Shown here: one piece after another, positions 31,740 to 40,757 of the stretch
How positions within the stretch are numbered: the first letter of the stretch is position 1
Layout of the letters: each line of letters starts with the position of its first letter
Assembly: GCF_024181285.1 (NCBI RefSeq)
Contig: NZ_CP051201.1
Coordinates: 1,240,001-1,304,000, forward strand
DNA length: 64,000 nt
Origin: Treponema sp. OMZ 790
GTDB lineage: Bacteria; Spirochaetota; Spirochaetia; Treponematales; Treponemataceae
Direction: 5' to 3'
Position numbers and translations under genes: made by a program
The notes under the pieces: model-generated
The model's input: only the letters and a program-made list of their open reading frames with translations
Databases searched by the model: none
Told to the model about the DNA's origin: nothing

Positions 31740-32402
31740 ATTGATTACCTCCTTAGTTTTGCGTTTTAGATAATCTTTCAAAATATTATTTGCTATACAT
31801 TCTTCAACGGCTTTTTGAAAACCGTTTTGAGAATCCTGTTTTTTCCATCTTCGTACCGTTTCTACGAATAACGTATACTCATACATCGTTTTGCAGTTTT
31901 CCAGTACCGGATGGCGGTTTTCCTTATTTATATTTATTACCTTTACAGTTAATTCAAGGCTCGGTTCTTCTGTCTTTTCTATAAAGGCATCCGAGAGGTT
32001 TAGAGTTTTATCGGAAGGATAGGCTTCCTCTCCATTATAAAAGACATAAAACTCCGGTGTCGGAATTTTTAGGAGGTTACGGCTGTATTTTTCTTTTGAT
32101 TCAAAGATAGTTTCGTACAGGCGGCTTACATATTCAAGGCAGCGCAAAGGCATGTTAGGATTAATTGTTGACTGATGTTCGGCAAGCACTATAATTTTAT
32201 TGTCTACGAGATACGACACATCATTATAAAAAGTCATATAGAGAACTTGGGTAAGCCTTATATTTTCTACGGGACAGGACAGCGGTAGATTCGTACCGTG
32301 CAAGGCGTTATAGAGCGATAAAAAGTTTTCTTTTGCCCGTTCGTCTTCTGCGAACAAATCGACAAAAACAGAGTCTTTGTAGCTGCGTTTGTGTTTAGAC
32401 AT
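31548..32402 (-). CDS. Rpn family PD-(D/E)XK nuclease / putative transposase, gene B
   Basis: The 284-residue paralogue of rpn gene A shares YKDSVFVDLFAED, YNALH.TNLPLSCPVENIRL and the nuclease residues D61, E75, Q77 (ND-V-SYLVDNKIIVLAEHQST). ATG chosen because AAGGAGG stands 8 nt before it; a GTG three codons earlier overlaps that site. A sigma-70 promoter lies upstream. An internal AAGGAGG plus ATG at codon 222 predicts a 63-residue C-terminal product, as in gene A. The C-terminal tail differs more between the two copies than the nuclease core. Confidence 0.85.
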   Translation of the reverse strand: MSKHKRSYKDSVFVDLFAEDERAKENFLSLYNALHGTNLPLSCPVENIRLTQVLYMTFYNDVSYLVDNKIIVLAEHQSTINPNMPLRCLEYVSRLYETIFESKEKYSRNLLKIPTPEFYVFYNGEEAYPSDKTLNLSDAFIEKTEEPSLELTVKVININKENRHPVLENCKTMYEYTLFVETVRRWKKQDSQNGFQKAVEECIANNILKDYLKRKTKEVINMLLAEYDYDTDIAVQRQESLMIGIEQGAYQTKIETAKILKQLGDSTAKIVQATGLSKEEIEAL

Positions 32403-32424
32403 TTTCTGCACCTCCTTATCTGTT

Positions 32425-32452
32425 ATTATACCACAATTTTACGGATTTACAA
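32425..32452 (-). promoter_or_regulatory. sigma-70 promoter of rpn gene B
   Basis: Minus strand TTGTAA, 16-nt spacer, TATAAT, about 25 nt before the ATG and just before its AAGGAGG site. Confidence 0.65.
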
Positions 32453-32469
32453 ATGCCCTAGCACCCGAT

Positions 32470-32572
32470 AATGGTATCTATTCCCCTTAGATAGCTTTAT
32501 CTAATATCCTTAGATAAGGTTATCTATACTCCTTAGATAGCCTTATCTATTCCCCATAGACAGCTCTATCTA
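32470..32572. repeat. four tandem 23-bp repeats with internal dyad
   Basis: Four exact-length 23-bp units (32481-32503, 32504-32526, 32527-32549, 32550-32572) share CCTTAGATAG..TTATCTA; each has TAGATA/TATCTA-type arms able to pair. A partial unit precedes them at 32470. They fill the space between the rpn B promoter and the histidine kinase gene end. Confidence 0.8.
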
Positions 32573-32581
32573 TAATGCTTT

Positions 32582-33664
32582 TTATTTATAAAACGTAAAT
32601 TTAAATACGGCACCGTTTTCGTTGTAAGCGCAAAGGGTACCGTTGTTTTTTTCGGCAATGGATTTTGCGATGTTTAAACCTAAGCCGAAACCCTTGGAAT
32701 CGGGAGTTTTATAAAAGCGGTTAAAGACGGAACGCAAGGCTTCTTTTTGAATACCGCTCCCGTCATCTTTAAAGATAACTTCCGTGTAAAGGGGCGTTTC
32801 GTTAAAAAAGACGTTTACAGTATTTCCTTTTGAAAGATAGGAAGCTGCATTTTTAAAAATGTTCATAAAGGCTTCGGTTATCCAATAATAGTCGGCACTT
32901 ATAAGGATACCGGAAGATTCGATATGAACGGCAATGCCTTTTTGTTCAAAAAGATGTTCGCAAGCCTCATAAGCTTCAAAACAAGCTTCATAAACGGAAA
33001 CAGGTTCTTTTTTCATCGGCACGGTTCCGGATTCAAGGCTTGCCGAATGAAGCAGCCTTTCGGTAAGCTCATTTAAGCGGTGCAGCGGAGAATTATCTGC
33101 GGACGGGCTTGAGTTTTCCAAAGAAAGGAGCATTGCCGTAATGGGTGTTTTTATTTGATGGGCTATATCTTCAAGATTTTTTTGAAATCTAAGCTTTTCG
33201 GCTTGAGCATTTTCCCGTTCAAAAATGAGTTCGGTATACAGCTTGTAAAGCCTATCGTAAAGAAGCCCCCCGTTTTTAGGAATCAGTTTTCCCTCTCCTT
33301 TTTCAAGGGAATCAAGGTAAGAGGCGATGTTGTCCGTTTCTTTTTTATTCTGCCGCCTGTAAAAAAAATATTCCAAAAGAAAGGCACTCAAAATCAAAAC
33401 AAAGACGGCACAGAGCATAAGATAAAAAAAGGAGTAGTCCTCCCTATACATGAGTTTTTCAAGGAGTTCCGTTTTTATGTCTTCCGTCCGTATGCTCTCC
33501 GTCTTTATTTTTTGCAGGGCTTCAATCTTTTTCTCGTCGGGAAGATATTGTAATACGGCGGAAAGAGAAGCCGTATATTTTGCCTGAAAGTTTTTGTAAG
33601 CAAAAAAACTGAGAGCCGTCAAAATGCAAAAATAAACGGCAAAGCGTATTTTTAAGCCGTTCAT
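32582..33664 (-). CDS. sensor histidine kinase
   Basis: The 360-residue kinase has two membrane spans (residues 7-24 and 78-100) around a short 50-residue periplasmic loop, then a coiled linker, the H-box DIAHQIKTPITAM (His169), N-box NIFKNAASY, G1 DDGSGI and G2 GFGLGLNIAKSI. The small loop is like that of kinases that watch the membrane or partner transporters. It follows its regulator gene with a single base between, so the two form a pair; they lie in an operon with a transporter and a helical protein. Confidence 0.9.
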   Translation of the reverse strand: MNGLKIRFAVYFCILTALSFFAYKNFQAKYTASLSAVLQYLPDEKKIEALQKIKTESIRTEDIKTELLEKLMYREDYSFFYLMLCAVFVLILSAFLLEYFFYRRQNKKETDNIASYLDSLEKGEGKLIPKNGGLLYDRLYKLYTELIFERENAQAEKLRFQKNLEDIAHQIKTPITAMLLSLENSSPSADNSPLHRLNELTERLLHSASLESGTVPMKKEPVSVYEACFEAYEACEHLFEQKGIAVHIESSGILISADYYWITEAFMNIFKNAASYLSKGNTVNVFFNETPLYTEVIFKDDGSGIQKEALRSVFNRFYKTPDSKGFGLGLNIAKSIAEKNNGTLCAYNENGAVFKFTFYK

Positions 33665-33665
33665 G

Positions 33666-34280
33666 TTAACCCTTCCATCTGTAGCCTATTCCTCTTACGG
33701 TTTCTATCTTTGAGCTGCCTATCTTGTTTTTAAGGCGGCCCATCGTAACGGTCAGCGTGTTATCTTCGACAAATGCCTCGTCCTTATCCCAAATATGTTC
33801 CAAGATAAGGCTGCGCGTTAAAACCGTACTCGAGTTATTTAAAAAAAGGCTCATTATTTGATATTCTTTTTTTGTTAATATAATTTCCTTTTTATCGATG
33901 AGTATTATAGGCTCTCCGTTTTTTATATTCAAATAAATATCCTGATTATTGTTCCGGCGTAAAATTGCGTTTATCCGCGCTTTAAGCACATTGAGGCTGA
34001 AAGGCTTTGTTACATAGTCGCAAGCGCCCTCTTCCAAGGCCCTGACAATCGTTTGCTCATCATCTTGAACCGAAATAACTATGCAAGCCGATTTTATTTT
34101 CGGGATAAGCGGTAAAGAAGATTCTCTGCCAAGGTTTAAATCGAGGAGTACAATATCGGAATCAAGATAGGGCAAAGCCTCTTTTATCGAGGCGGCTTCC
34201 GCAATATCGAAATCCGCCTTAAAAAAAGTTTTTATCTCTTTTCGTATCGCATCATCGTCTTCAATTATAAGGAGAGTCAT
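33666..34280 (-). CDS. OmpR/PhoB-type response regulator
   Basis: The 204-residue regulator has a receiver domain (acidic pair IIEDDD, phospho-acceptor Asp47 in VLLDLNLG, Ser70, Lys92 in VTKPF) and a winged-helix output domain (LTKKEYQIMSLFL; LILEHIWDKDEAFVEDNTLT; GRLKNKIG; RGIGYRW). It is a transcription regulator controlled by the kinase downstream. Target genes are unknown; the ABC transporter 6 kb away in the island is a possible one. Confidence 0.9.
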   Translation of the reverse strand: MTLLIIEDDDAIRKEIKTFFKADFDIAEAASIKEALPYLDSDIVLLDLNLGRESSLPLIPKIKSACIVISVQDDEQTIVRALEEGACDYVTKPFSLNVLKARINAILRRNNNQDIYLNIKNGEPIILIDKKEIILTKKEYQIMSLFLNNSSTVLTRSLILEHIWDKDEAFVEDNTLTVTMGRLKNKIGSSKIETVRGIGYRWKG

Positions 34281-34286
34281 AAGTTT

Positions 34287-35585
34287 TTACTCTTTTTCAA
34301 ACCTTGATTTTTCTGCCAATTTGCGTATATTTTTATTTGCATCGTATTGTATTTCACGGTATATATTGGAATCGGCAATACCATGTTCCATCATTTTTTC
34401 GAGCACCTGTCCGCGACATATTGAACACTTTGTTTTGTGATAGAGTAAGCGTAGAATATACTTAAAGATATCGTGTTTTGCCAACTCTTCCGACTCCAAA
34501 ACGGAGTCAACAATATCTTCAATATCGTACATACCGCAGTTATCAAGCAGTTCAAGCAGTTTCCATTCCTTATCTTCAGAATAAAATTGTACGCAAATTT
34601 TTAAAAAACCGGTTGCTGTGTTTTCATCGTAACGTTCAAGCAAAAAATCATATACATCGGGATTATGCATGAGAACGAGGGCTTCAACAAGGTTTGTACG
34701 GTATTCTCCGTCTTGAATCGAGTCAAAGGAATCGAATAAGGCTTGGAGCGGTACCTGTATACATTTCTTCGGAAATAAACGGATCAGTCTTTTTTTTAGT
34801 ACCTCATCCGCTCCGATAAAACAACCGGAAAGTTTTTTTATATCCTCATCGCTTGCCTGCCTGTTTATCCAACGTCGAATGCGCGGAAGTTCCGCTCTTT
34901 CTTTGAAATCCGGTTTTTGTAATGTTAAAATAACTTCCTCTGCCGTATAAGTTTGAACCTCTCTCGGCGAGTGTTCCCGTTTTGTTTGGGCTATGCTCAA
35001 GTAGCGGTATATAGCAGGGTCGTGTTCTTCTTGAAGCATTGCCGTTATTGTTTCAGTATCGTAACCCGTATAGTCTTGGACACATAGGTTGTAAAAATAA
35101 TATCCTGCAAATTCTTCTATATCCTTATCTTCAATATGAGAGCCGAAATAGCGGGCAAGATATACGACAGCTTCATACTTATCAAGTTTTATAAGTTCAT
35201 CTATACCGATTATATAAAAAGGTAGCTTTTTTTTTGCATAGTATTCGAACTTTTTATACAAGGCATTTTTTTCAAAGCGTCCGTCCTGTGCCAGCCTGAC
35301 AGCAAAATTAAATACTTGCTCATCACCCCTATCATCCGAATCCATTTTATTAAAATATGCAATAACCCTGCTGTCAACCTTTTTTCTTTCAGGGTACAAC
35401 TCCAATAAATCGTATACATAATCGGAACGGCTTCCTTCAAAAGATGGACCGAAAGCTTTATTTTCGATAATATTTTGGTAAAAAATATCTTCTACAATTT
35501 CAGAGGGCTGAATACATTTATTTTGAAGCAAAATATACGGAACACCTGTTCCTTTTTCCAATTCCTGTTCAAAAACAGTTATCAT
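34287..35585 (-). CDS. hypothetical all-helical protein (HEAT-like)
   Basis: The 432-residue protein is predicted entirely helical, with regular helix pairs (YDPAIYRYLSIAQTKREH-like segments; LIRLFPKKCIQVPLQALFDS; LVEALVLMHNPDVYDFLLER) that suggest a HEAT- or TPR-like solenoid. It has a CxxC-type pair in TKCSICRGQ near the end. No signal peptide. ATG with AAGGA before it. It sits 6 nt after the symporter gene and 6 nt before the response regulator gene, so it is co-expressed with both. Function unknown. Confidence 0.7.
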   Translation of the reverse strand: MITVFEQELEKGTGVPYILLQNKCIQPSEIVEDIFYQNIIENKAFGPSFEGSRSDYVYDLLELYPERKKVDSRVIAYFNKMDSDDRGDEQVFNFAVRLAQDGRFEKNALYKKFEYYAKKKLPFYIIGIDELIKLDKYEAVVYLARYFGSHIEDKDIEEFAGYYFYNLCVQDYTGYDTETITAMLQEEHDPAIYRYLSIAQTKREHSPREVQTYTAEEVILTLQKPDFKERAELPRIRRWINRQASDEDIKKLSGCFIGADEVLKKRLIRLFPKKCIQVPLQALFDSFDSIQDGEYRTNLVEALVLMHNPDVYDFLLERYDENTATGFLKICVQFYSEDKEWKLLELLDNCGMYDIEDIVDSVLESEELAKHDIFKYILRLLYHKTKCSICRGQVLEKMMEHGIADSNIYREIQYDANKNIRKLAEKSRFEKE

Positions 35586-35591
35586 AAATCC

Positions 35592-36956
35592 TTACTCTTT
35601 CCTTACCAGTTCTCCCCGCTCTTCAAGTTCCGTTAAAATGCGGGCATAGTTTTTTTCGTCGATTTTATAGCGGAGGCGGTATAAAATGTAGCTGCCGACA
35701 ATGCAAAAAAGAGGAAAGACGAGCATGGCGCTTTTCATCATCAAAAGGCCTTCTTTTGTAACCTCGGCGGCGGATGAAGCTTCTTTGATTCCCGAAAGGA
35801 TGACGACTGCGCTTACGATGCCGTTTCCGATAGCTCCCGAAAGCTTATTGATAAAGGGCTGAATCGAAAACGAAATACTGTCATTCCGCTTGCCCAGCTT
35901 CCAATGGCCGTAGTCAACGCAGTCGGCAAGGAACATGAGCATCATAAGCTGAATAAAGGCTTGACCCACAAAGAGCAAAACGCCCGAAATGCCTATAAAA
36001 AGCATGGTATTTGTAGGAGCAAAAAAGAAGATGAGGTAGCCCGCCAAAACCATTATTATCGAAGCCGTATATATGTTCTGCCTTACAAAAAATTTACTTA
36101 AAAGCGGAAAAATGATTAGGGCTGAAATTTGGGAAAGGCCGAGAATAACCGCAAATACGGAGTACATACCTTCATCGCCGTAAGCGTACTTAAAAAAGTA
36201 AAGGCCGAAACTTGTTGTAGTCATGTAGCCTATCATAAAGAGGGTCATGGCTATTGCCGTCAAAAGGAGCTGGTCGTTTTTTACGATAACGCTTAAAAGT
36301 TCTTTTAGGGAGGTATGTTTTTGAGGCTTTGTTATTTCGGGCTCTTTTACTCCGATTAAGGTTATGATTTGACCGAGCCACATAATCACGGTAACCATAA
36401 TTGCAAAGAAAAAATATCCCTTGGCAAGGCTTCCCGTCTTATTGCCCAAAGCGGTTGTAAGGGGCACTATTCCTGCAACAACAAAGAAAAGCCCCACATT
36501 TGCACAAATACGGGCAATAGCGCCTATTTTTTCCCTTTCCTTTTGATCCACACTTAAAGAAGGAAGCATCGACCAATAGCTTATATCGTTTGTCGTATAA
36601 GTCATGCCCCATAAAAGATAGATAATACCGAAAATGGCAGCATAGGCCCCGCCCTTAATCCCGAAATCGGTAAAAAGAAGGATTGTTAAAATCCCCGAGG
36701 TCAGGGCACCGAAGGCTATCCAAGGCTTAAACTTTCCGTACTTGGTCTTGGTATTATCTACTATCAAGCCCATAATCGGGTCATTACAGGCATCAAAAAT
36801 GCGGGCTGCAAGGACAATAACCGTAATGCTCCACAATACGTTTGTAGGAACATAGATTACATCTGTCATGTAAAAAATAAGATACATGCTTATCAATGAG
36901 TAAACCATATCGCGTCCTATAGTACCCAGACCGAAGGTCCATCTATTTTTGTTCAT
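35592..36956 (-). CDS. GPH family sugar:cation symporter (MelB-like MFS)
   Basis: The 454-residue integral membrane protein has about twelve spans and GPH features: FGLGTIGRDMVYSLISMYL at the start, DACNDPIMGLIVDNTKTKYG with the cation-site Asp residues and the loop KYGKFKPWIAFG, and a second-half DCVDYGHWKLGKRNDSISFS. It would import a glycoside or hexuronide with Na+ or H+. ATG chosen for GGAGG 4-5 nt upstream; the longer frame begins in the promoter region. It leads the operon that ends with the two-component system. Confidence 0.87.
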   Translation of the reverse strand: MNKNRWTFGLGTIGRDMVYSLISMYLIFYMTDVIYVPTNVLWSITVIVLAARIFDACNDPIMGLIVDNTKTKYGKFKPWIAFGALTSGILTILLFTDFGIKGGAYAAIFGIIYLLWGMTYTTNDISYWSMLPSLSVDQKEREKIGAIARICANVGLFFVVAGIVPLTTALGNKTGSLAKGYFFFAIMVTVIMWLGQIITLIGVKEPEITKPQKHTSLKELLSVIVKNDQLLLTAIAMTLFMIGYMTTTSFGLYFFKYAYGDEGMYSVFAVILGLSQISALIIFPLLSKFFVRQNIYTASIIMVLAGYLIFFFAPTNTMLFIGISGVLLFVGQAFIQLMMLMFLADCVDYGHWKLGKRNDSISFSIQPFINKLSGAIGNGIVSAVVILSGIKEASSAAEVTKEGLLMMKSAMLVFPLFCIVGSYILYRLRYKIDEKNYARILTELEERGELVRKE

Positions 36957-36981
36957 ACTTCCTCCAAAGTTAAGCATAAAC

Positions 36982-37010
36982 AGTATAGCACAATTTTTAA
37001 GGATGTGCAA
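36982..37010 (-). promoter_or_regulatory. sigma-70 promoter of the symporter / two-component operon
   Basis: Minus strand TTGCAC, 17-nt spacer ending TGTGC, then TATACT; the start would be about 20 nt before the ATG. Confidence 0.65.
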
Positions 37011-37055
37011 AGTAAATTTAAGATTAAAACTATAGTATTATTATTAAAAATAAGT

Positions 37056-37061
37056 TATAAT
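37056..37061 (+). promoter_or_regulatory. -10 box of the transglutaminase-like gene, near-leaderless
   Basis: TATAAT ends 10 nt before the ATG at 37072. A second TATAAT (37063-37068) is even closer. No good -35 and no Shine-Dalgarno are visible. Confidence 0.4.
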
Positions 37062-37071
37062 CTATAATAGT

Positions 37072-38265
37072 ATGAAAAAAATTTTAAGATATGTTTTGCT
37101 TCTAAGCTGTTTCTTTTTTTTAAGTGTTTCTCTCCCGGCAGAACAAATGTATTCCCCTTCATGGGGCTATGCACTTGACCTCCCTGAAGATTTCGTTTTA
37201 GTCAATAGAGAAGGAAATGAAAGATATCTTTTTCAGCATGCAATCCTTCCCGTTGACCTGCAAATAGCCTTGTATGAAGAGCCTCAATTTAAAAACATAA
37301 AAGAAGCTGCCGAACATATTTTTAAGCAGTTAAAAATGACTCATAAGGATGTTCCTTTTATATGGAGGAATAAGGAGGCTCTTTTATCGTCCGTTTCCTT
37401 TTTATATTCTCCTTCCGAAAAATATAAGCCGAAAGAGCTTTCAGGCTGGGTTTTAACCCTTGCGCTCCCCAATAAAACCGGCTGGCTCGTGCTTCTTACC
37501 TACACCGACAAGGATAAGGCCAAGGAGTGTGAAAACCTTATGATTTCTTCCCTGGATACCGTTTATACCGATACGATGTCTTATTTTGAGCCGGGGCCGG
37601 TTACAACAGCCCTATATACTAAAACAAAAGAAAAAACTCTCGATTATGTTTTTAACAATAAAAACATATCCTTTACGATAGATGAATCGGATGCTCAAGC
37701 AAACCAATCGGTGATTGACAGGGAATTTTCAATTTTGACTATGTATTTAAATCACGATAATTTAATCGCAGCTTGGCAGCGATTTTATAAGGTAATTTTT
37801 AGAGATGCTTGGAGCCGTATAGCACCTGCTTCCTTTGCAGTCTACACTTCAATCTTTGACGAAAACAACCAAAGCGGCTTTGCAGAAAAAGCGGCAAAGG
37901 AACTTCTCTTTTTAGTTCAAAATTTTAATTACGAAAGAGACAGAAAGGGAAGCGATTTTATGAATCTCCCTCAAGCCCTTGCAGAAAAGAGAGGAGACTG
38001 CGACAGCAGGGCTCTTCTTATGGTACTCATGTTAAAACAGATGAACATAGATGCAGTTCTTTTGGTTTCACCGAATAAGTCACATGCCATAGCCGCAGTA
38101 GAATGTCAGGGAAGCGGAACCTGTTTTACTCATAACGGCAGAGATTACCTGGGCTGCGAAACTACAGCCCATGTTCCAATCGGTGAAATAGCCGATGAGA
38201 TAGCTGCTCCCGAAAACTGGTTTCCCGTTGAGTTTTACGTAATAGAAGACCTTGAATCAAATTAA
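37072..38265 (+). CDS. secreted transglutaminase-like protein
   Basis: The 397-residue protein has a signal peptide (ILRYVLLLSCFFFLSVSLPA, cleavage near residue 23). The last third holds a transglutaminase-like core: EKRGDCDSRALLMVLMLKQM with Cys310 and SPNKSHAIAAVE with His338, the usual Cys-His spacing of the bacterial transglutaminase/protease fold. The first 170 residues form a separate beta-rich domain (SPSWGYALDLPEDFVL). It would act in the periplasm as a peptidase or cross-linker; the substrate is unknown. The start codon lies only 10 nt from a TATAAT box and lacks a Shine-Dalgarno. Confidence 0.75.
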   Translation: MKKILRYVLLLSCFFFLSVSLPAEQMYSPSWGYALDLPEDFVLVNREGNERYLFQHAILPVDLQIALYEEPQFKNIKEAAEHIFKQLKMTHKDVPFIWRNKEALLSSVSFLYSPSEKYKPKELSGWVLTLALPNKTGWLVLLTYTDKDKAKECENLMISSLDTVYTDTMSYFEPGPVTTALYTKTKEKTLDYVFNNKNISFTIDESDAQANQSVIDREFSILTMYLNHDNLIAAWQRFYKVIFRDAWSRIAPASFAVYTSIFDENNQSGFAEKAAKELLFLVQNFNYERDRKGSDFMNLPQALAEKRGDCDSRALLMVLMLKQMNIDAVLLVSPNKSHAIAAVECQGSGTCFTHNGRDYLGCETTAHVPIGEIADEIAAPENWFPVEFYVIEDLESN

Positions 38266-38278
38266 TCTCAAGGCAGAC

Positions 38279-38295
38279 AAAAGCCGAAGGCTTTT
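38279..38295. terminator. hairpin between convergent genes
   Basis: AAAAGCC-GAA-GGCTTTT is a 7-bp stem with a T run on the plus strand and the equivalent on the minus strand, between the transglutaminase-like gene and mutS2. It can serve both. Confidence 0.65.
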
Positions 38296-38318
38296 AATTC
38301 TGCACGGCAAATCCATAG

Positions 38319-40748
38319 CTATCCCAGACTCACTATCGTCTTTCCGGAGCCGCCTTCCTCGGGCTTTGCAAAGCGGAAGTCTTTGACATAGGGACTTCTT
38401 TTTAAAAAATCGTGAGATAATTCTTGAAGAATTCCGTGGCCTTTTCCGTGAATAATAGCAAATTCCGTAATGCCGTGCACCAAGACTAGATCCATCTGAT
38501 CCTGCAAGGCCTTTTGAGCTTCTTCAGCCCTCATCCCTAAGAGGCGGAGCTCAAAAGAAGGGCGTGAGGCCGGGGCACTTGTGTCGCTTATAAGGCTTAC
38601 AATGGGTTTAGAAAGTTTAAGCTTTTCTTGATTTTCACAAATCTCCATATCGTCCTCCGAAATAGTAAGTTTTAAGTTATCTACGGCAACCAGCCACTTA
38701 CCTTTTTTTTCTTCACGGATAAGTTCACCGTTACGGCGGAGGCTTTTAATTATAATGCGGGTACCTTCTTGCAGTTTGGAATTTTGAGGAGCCTTGTTTT
38801 TTTCTTTTGAAGTATGAAGCCTTTCGTCTATTTGCGATTGCTCAAGTTTTAGAGCCTCATGTTCTTTGCCCAAGTCTTTTTCAAAATCGTCAATCCATTT
38901 TTTAACGCTTAAAGTTTTTTCGCGGCTTAGTTCACCCTCTCTAAGTTCACGGACAAGGTTTTCAAGAAATTTTCTTTTTTCTTCAAAAAAAAGATCAAGC
39001 CTTTTTATTCCGTCCCGTTTTAGTTCCAATTCTTTTTGCTTTAATTGAAGCTCCTTTAAATCGGAGCGGCGCCTATCCTCTTTTAGTTTTAATTCTTCTT
39101 CTTTTTTTTGAAGTTCGAATTCGTTTAGGTCTTCATGCTTTTGAATGAGCCCCTTTATAAGATCGGAAACATCGGCCCTGTTGTTACCCAAATAGGTATG
39201 AGCTTTTTCGATTATATGTTCGGGAAGGCCGTTCCGTTTGGCTATGTCGACTGCATGACTTTCACCAGGAACTCCCATGAGAATCCGATAGGTTGGACTC
39301 AAGGTGTTTTGATTAAATTCGACTGAGGCGTTTACACAAGAATCCTTGCTGTAGCCGTAATTTTTTAAGGCCCCATGATGGGTGGTAACAAAGACAAAGG
39401 CTTTCTTTTCTAAAAGATCGTCAAGAACGGCCATGGCAATTGCACAGCCTTCTTGCGGATCAGTACCGCTTCCAAGCTCATCAAGAATGATAAGACTTTT
39501 ATCCCCTGCCCGCCTTATAATCTCTGAAACATTTTTCATGTGAGCCGAAAAGGTAGAAAGGGATTGGTCCATTGACTGCTCATCTCCTATGTCGCAGGCT
39601 ATAAAATCAAAGTAAGGGAGACGGGTCAAGGGCCCTGCAGGGAGGGGCCAACCTGTTTGGTTTATAAGAGCGAAGAGGGCTGCCGTTTTTAAGCTTACGG
39701 TTTTTCCTCCGGTATTAGGCCCTGTTATAATAAGTACCCTGTCATCCTTAGATAGTTTTAAATCTATAGGAACTGCCGATTTTCCAAGCAGGGGATGGCG
39801 GGCTTGATGAAGATAAAAGGAGATGCCGCCGTCATTTTCAGAGTGAGAATTTTTAGCGATGCTGCCTGCAAAGACACAATTATTGGAATGTGCCCAGCGG
39901 GAAGCGGCTGCAATACAGTCCAATTTTGTAATTGCCTCACAGGCTTCTTTTATTTCTTCGGTATGCTCTGCAATTTGAGAAGTCAATTCTTGTAAAAGCC
40001 TCAAGAGTTCCCGCTCGTATTCGGCATGGGCTGCAATCAAGTCATTATTTTTTACAACTATTTCTTCAGGCTCAAGATAAAAGGTTTGCCCCGATTGAGA
40101 ATACTCATGAATTATTCCGGGGATTCTTCCTTTAAAGTTGGATCTTACGGCTATAACCTGTCTTCCGTCCTTTACTGTAGGGAGATTGGATTGAAGCATC
40201 TGGCGGGTTGCATCGTTTGTAAAATAGTTCCGCATAGTTTTATCTATGTCGTCCTCTATGGAACGTATCTTGCTTTTTATTGCCCGCAATGAAGGAAGAT
40301 CCTGCAATTCTCCGTTTTCATCTATAAAAGAAAATACCAGCTTTTTTAAATGGAGCATATCGGGTATTTTTTTTACAAAGGAAACAATCGAGTTTTCATT
40401 CGGCTCTTCATTTTCCAAAAAAGGGCTCAACCATTCGTGTAAAGAAGAAACGGACAAGGCCAAAAGCCCGACCGAATAAACGCCTTCGATATCAAGGGCA
40501 GCCCCTTCAATATCGATACCCTCAAGAAAGGGAAGAACAGGAGGGCGGTATTTAATCGAAGGAGCCTTATATGCCCTTAAAAGATTTAAAAAATCTATCC
40601 CTAATTTTTTTTCTTCTTCTATTCTTTTTGTATCCGTGTCAGGATTCTTTTTTAAACAAAATTCTTTTCCTTCATCCGTTACACAATATGATGCAATAAT
40701 TTCTCTTATCCTCGAAAACTGTAAAACTTCCAGCGTATGCTCAGTCAT
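38319..40748 (-). CDS. mutS2: endonuclease MutS2
   Basis: The 809-residue protein has the MutS core without the mismatch-binding domain, the ATPase ([57 protein letters not shown]), a coiled region of about 120 residues, and the C-terminal Smr domain ([31 protein letters not shown]). MutS2 acts on stalled ribosomes or suppresses recombination; the Smr part is the nuclease. SD AAGGA precedes the ATG. It is the last gene of a five-gene minus-strand operon. Confidence 0.93.
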   Translation of the reverse strand: MTEHTLEVLQFSRIREIIASYCVTDEGKEFCLKKNPDTDTKRIEEEKKLGIDFLNLLRAYKAPSIKYRPPVLPFLEGIDIEGAALDIEGVYSVGLLALSVSSLHEWLSPFLENEEPNENSIVSFVKKIPDMLHLKKLVFSFIDENGELQDLPSLRAIKSKIRSIEDDIDKTMRNYFTNDATRQMLQSNLPTVKDGRQVIAVRSNFKGRIPGIIHEYSQSGQTFYLEPEEIVVKNNDLIAAHAEYERELLRLLQELTSQIAEHTEEIKEACEAITKLDCIAAASRWAHSNNCVFAGSIAKNSHSENDGGISFYLHQARHPLLGKSAVPIDLKLSKDDRVLIITGPNTGGKTVSLKTAALFALINQTGWPLPAGPLTRLPYFDFIACDIGDEQSMDQSLSTFSAHMKNVSEIIRRAGDKSLIILDELGSGTDPQEGCAIAMAVLDDLLEKKAFVFVTTHHGALKNYGYSKDSCVNASVEFNQNTLSPTYRILMGVPGESHAVDIAKRNGLPEHIIEKAHTYLGNNRADVSDLIKGLIQKHEDLNEFELQKKEEELKLKEDRRRSDLKELQLKQKELELKRDGIKRLDLFFEEKRKFLENLVRELREGELSREKTLSVKKWIDDFEKDLGKEHEALKLEQSQIDERLHTSKEKNKAPQNSKLQEGTRIIIKSLRRNGELIREEKKGKWLVAVDNLKLTISEDDMEICENQEKLKLSKPIVSLISDTSAPASRPSFELRLLGMRAEEAQKALQDQMDLVLVHGITEFAIIHGKGHGILQELSHDFLKRSPYVKDFRFAKPEEGGSGKTIVSLG

Positions 40749-40757
40749 AAATCCTTC

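Noticed and set aside
32470..32572. CRISPR-like array
   Set aside because: Units are directly adjacent with no unique spacers and no cas genes are in the window.
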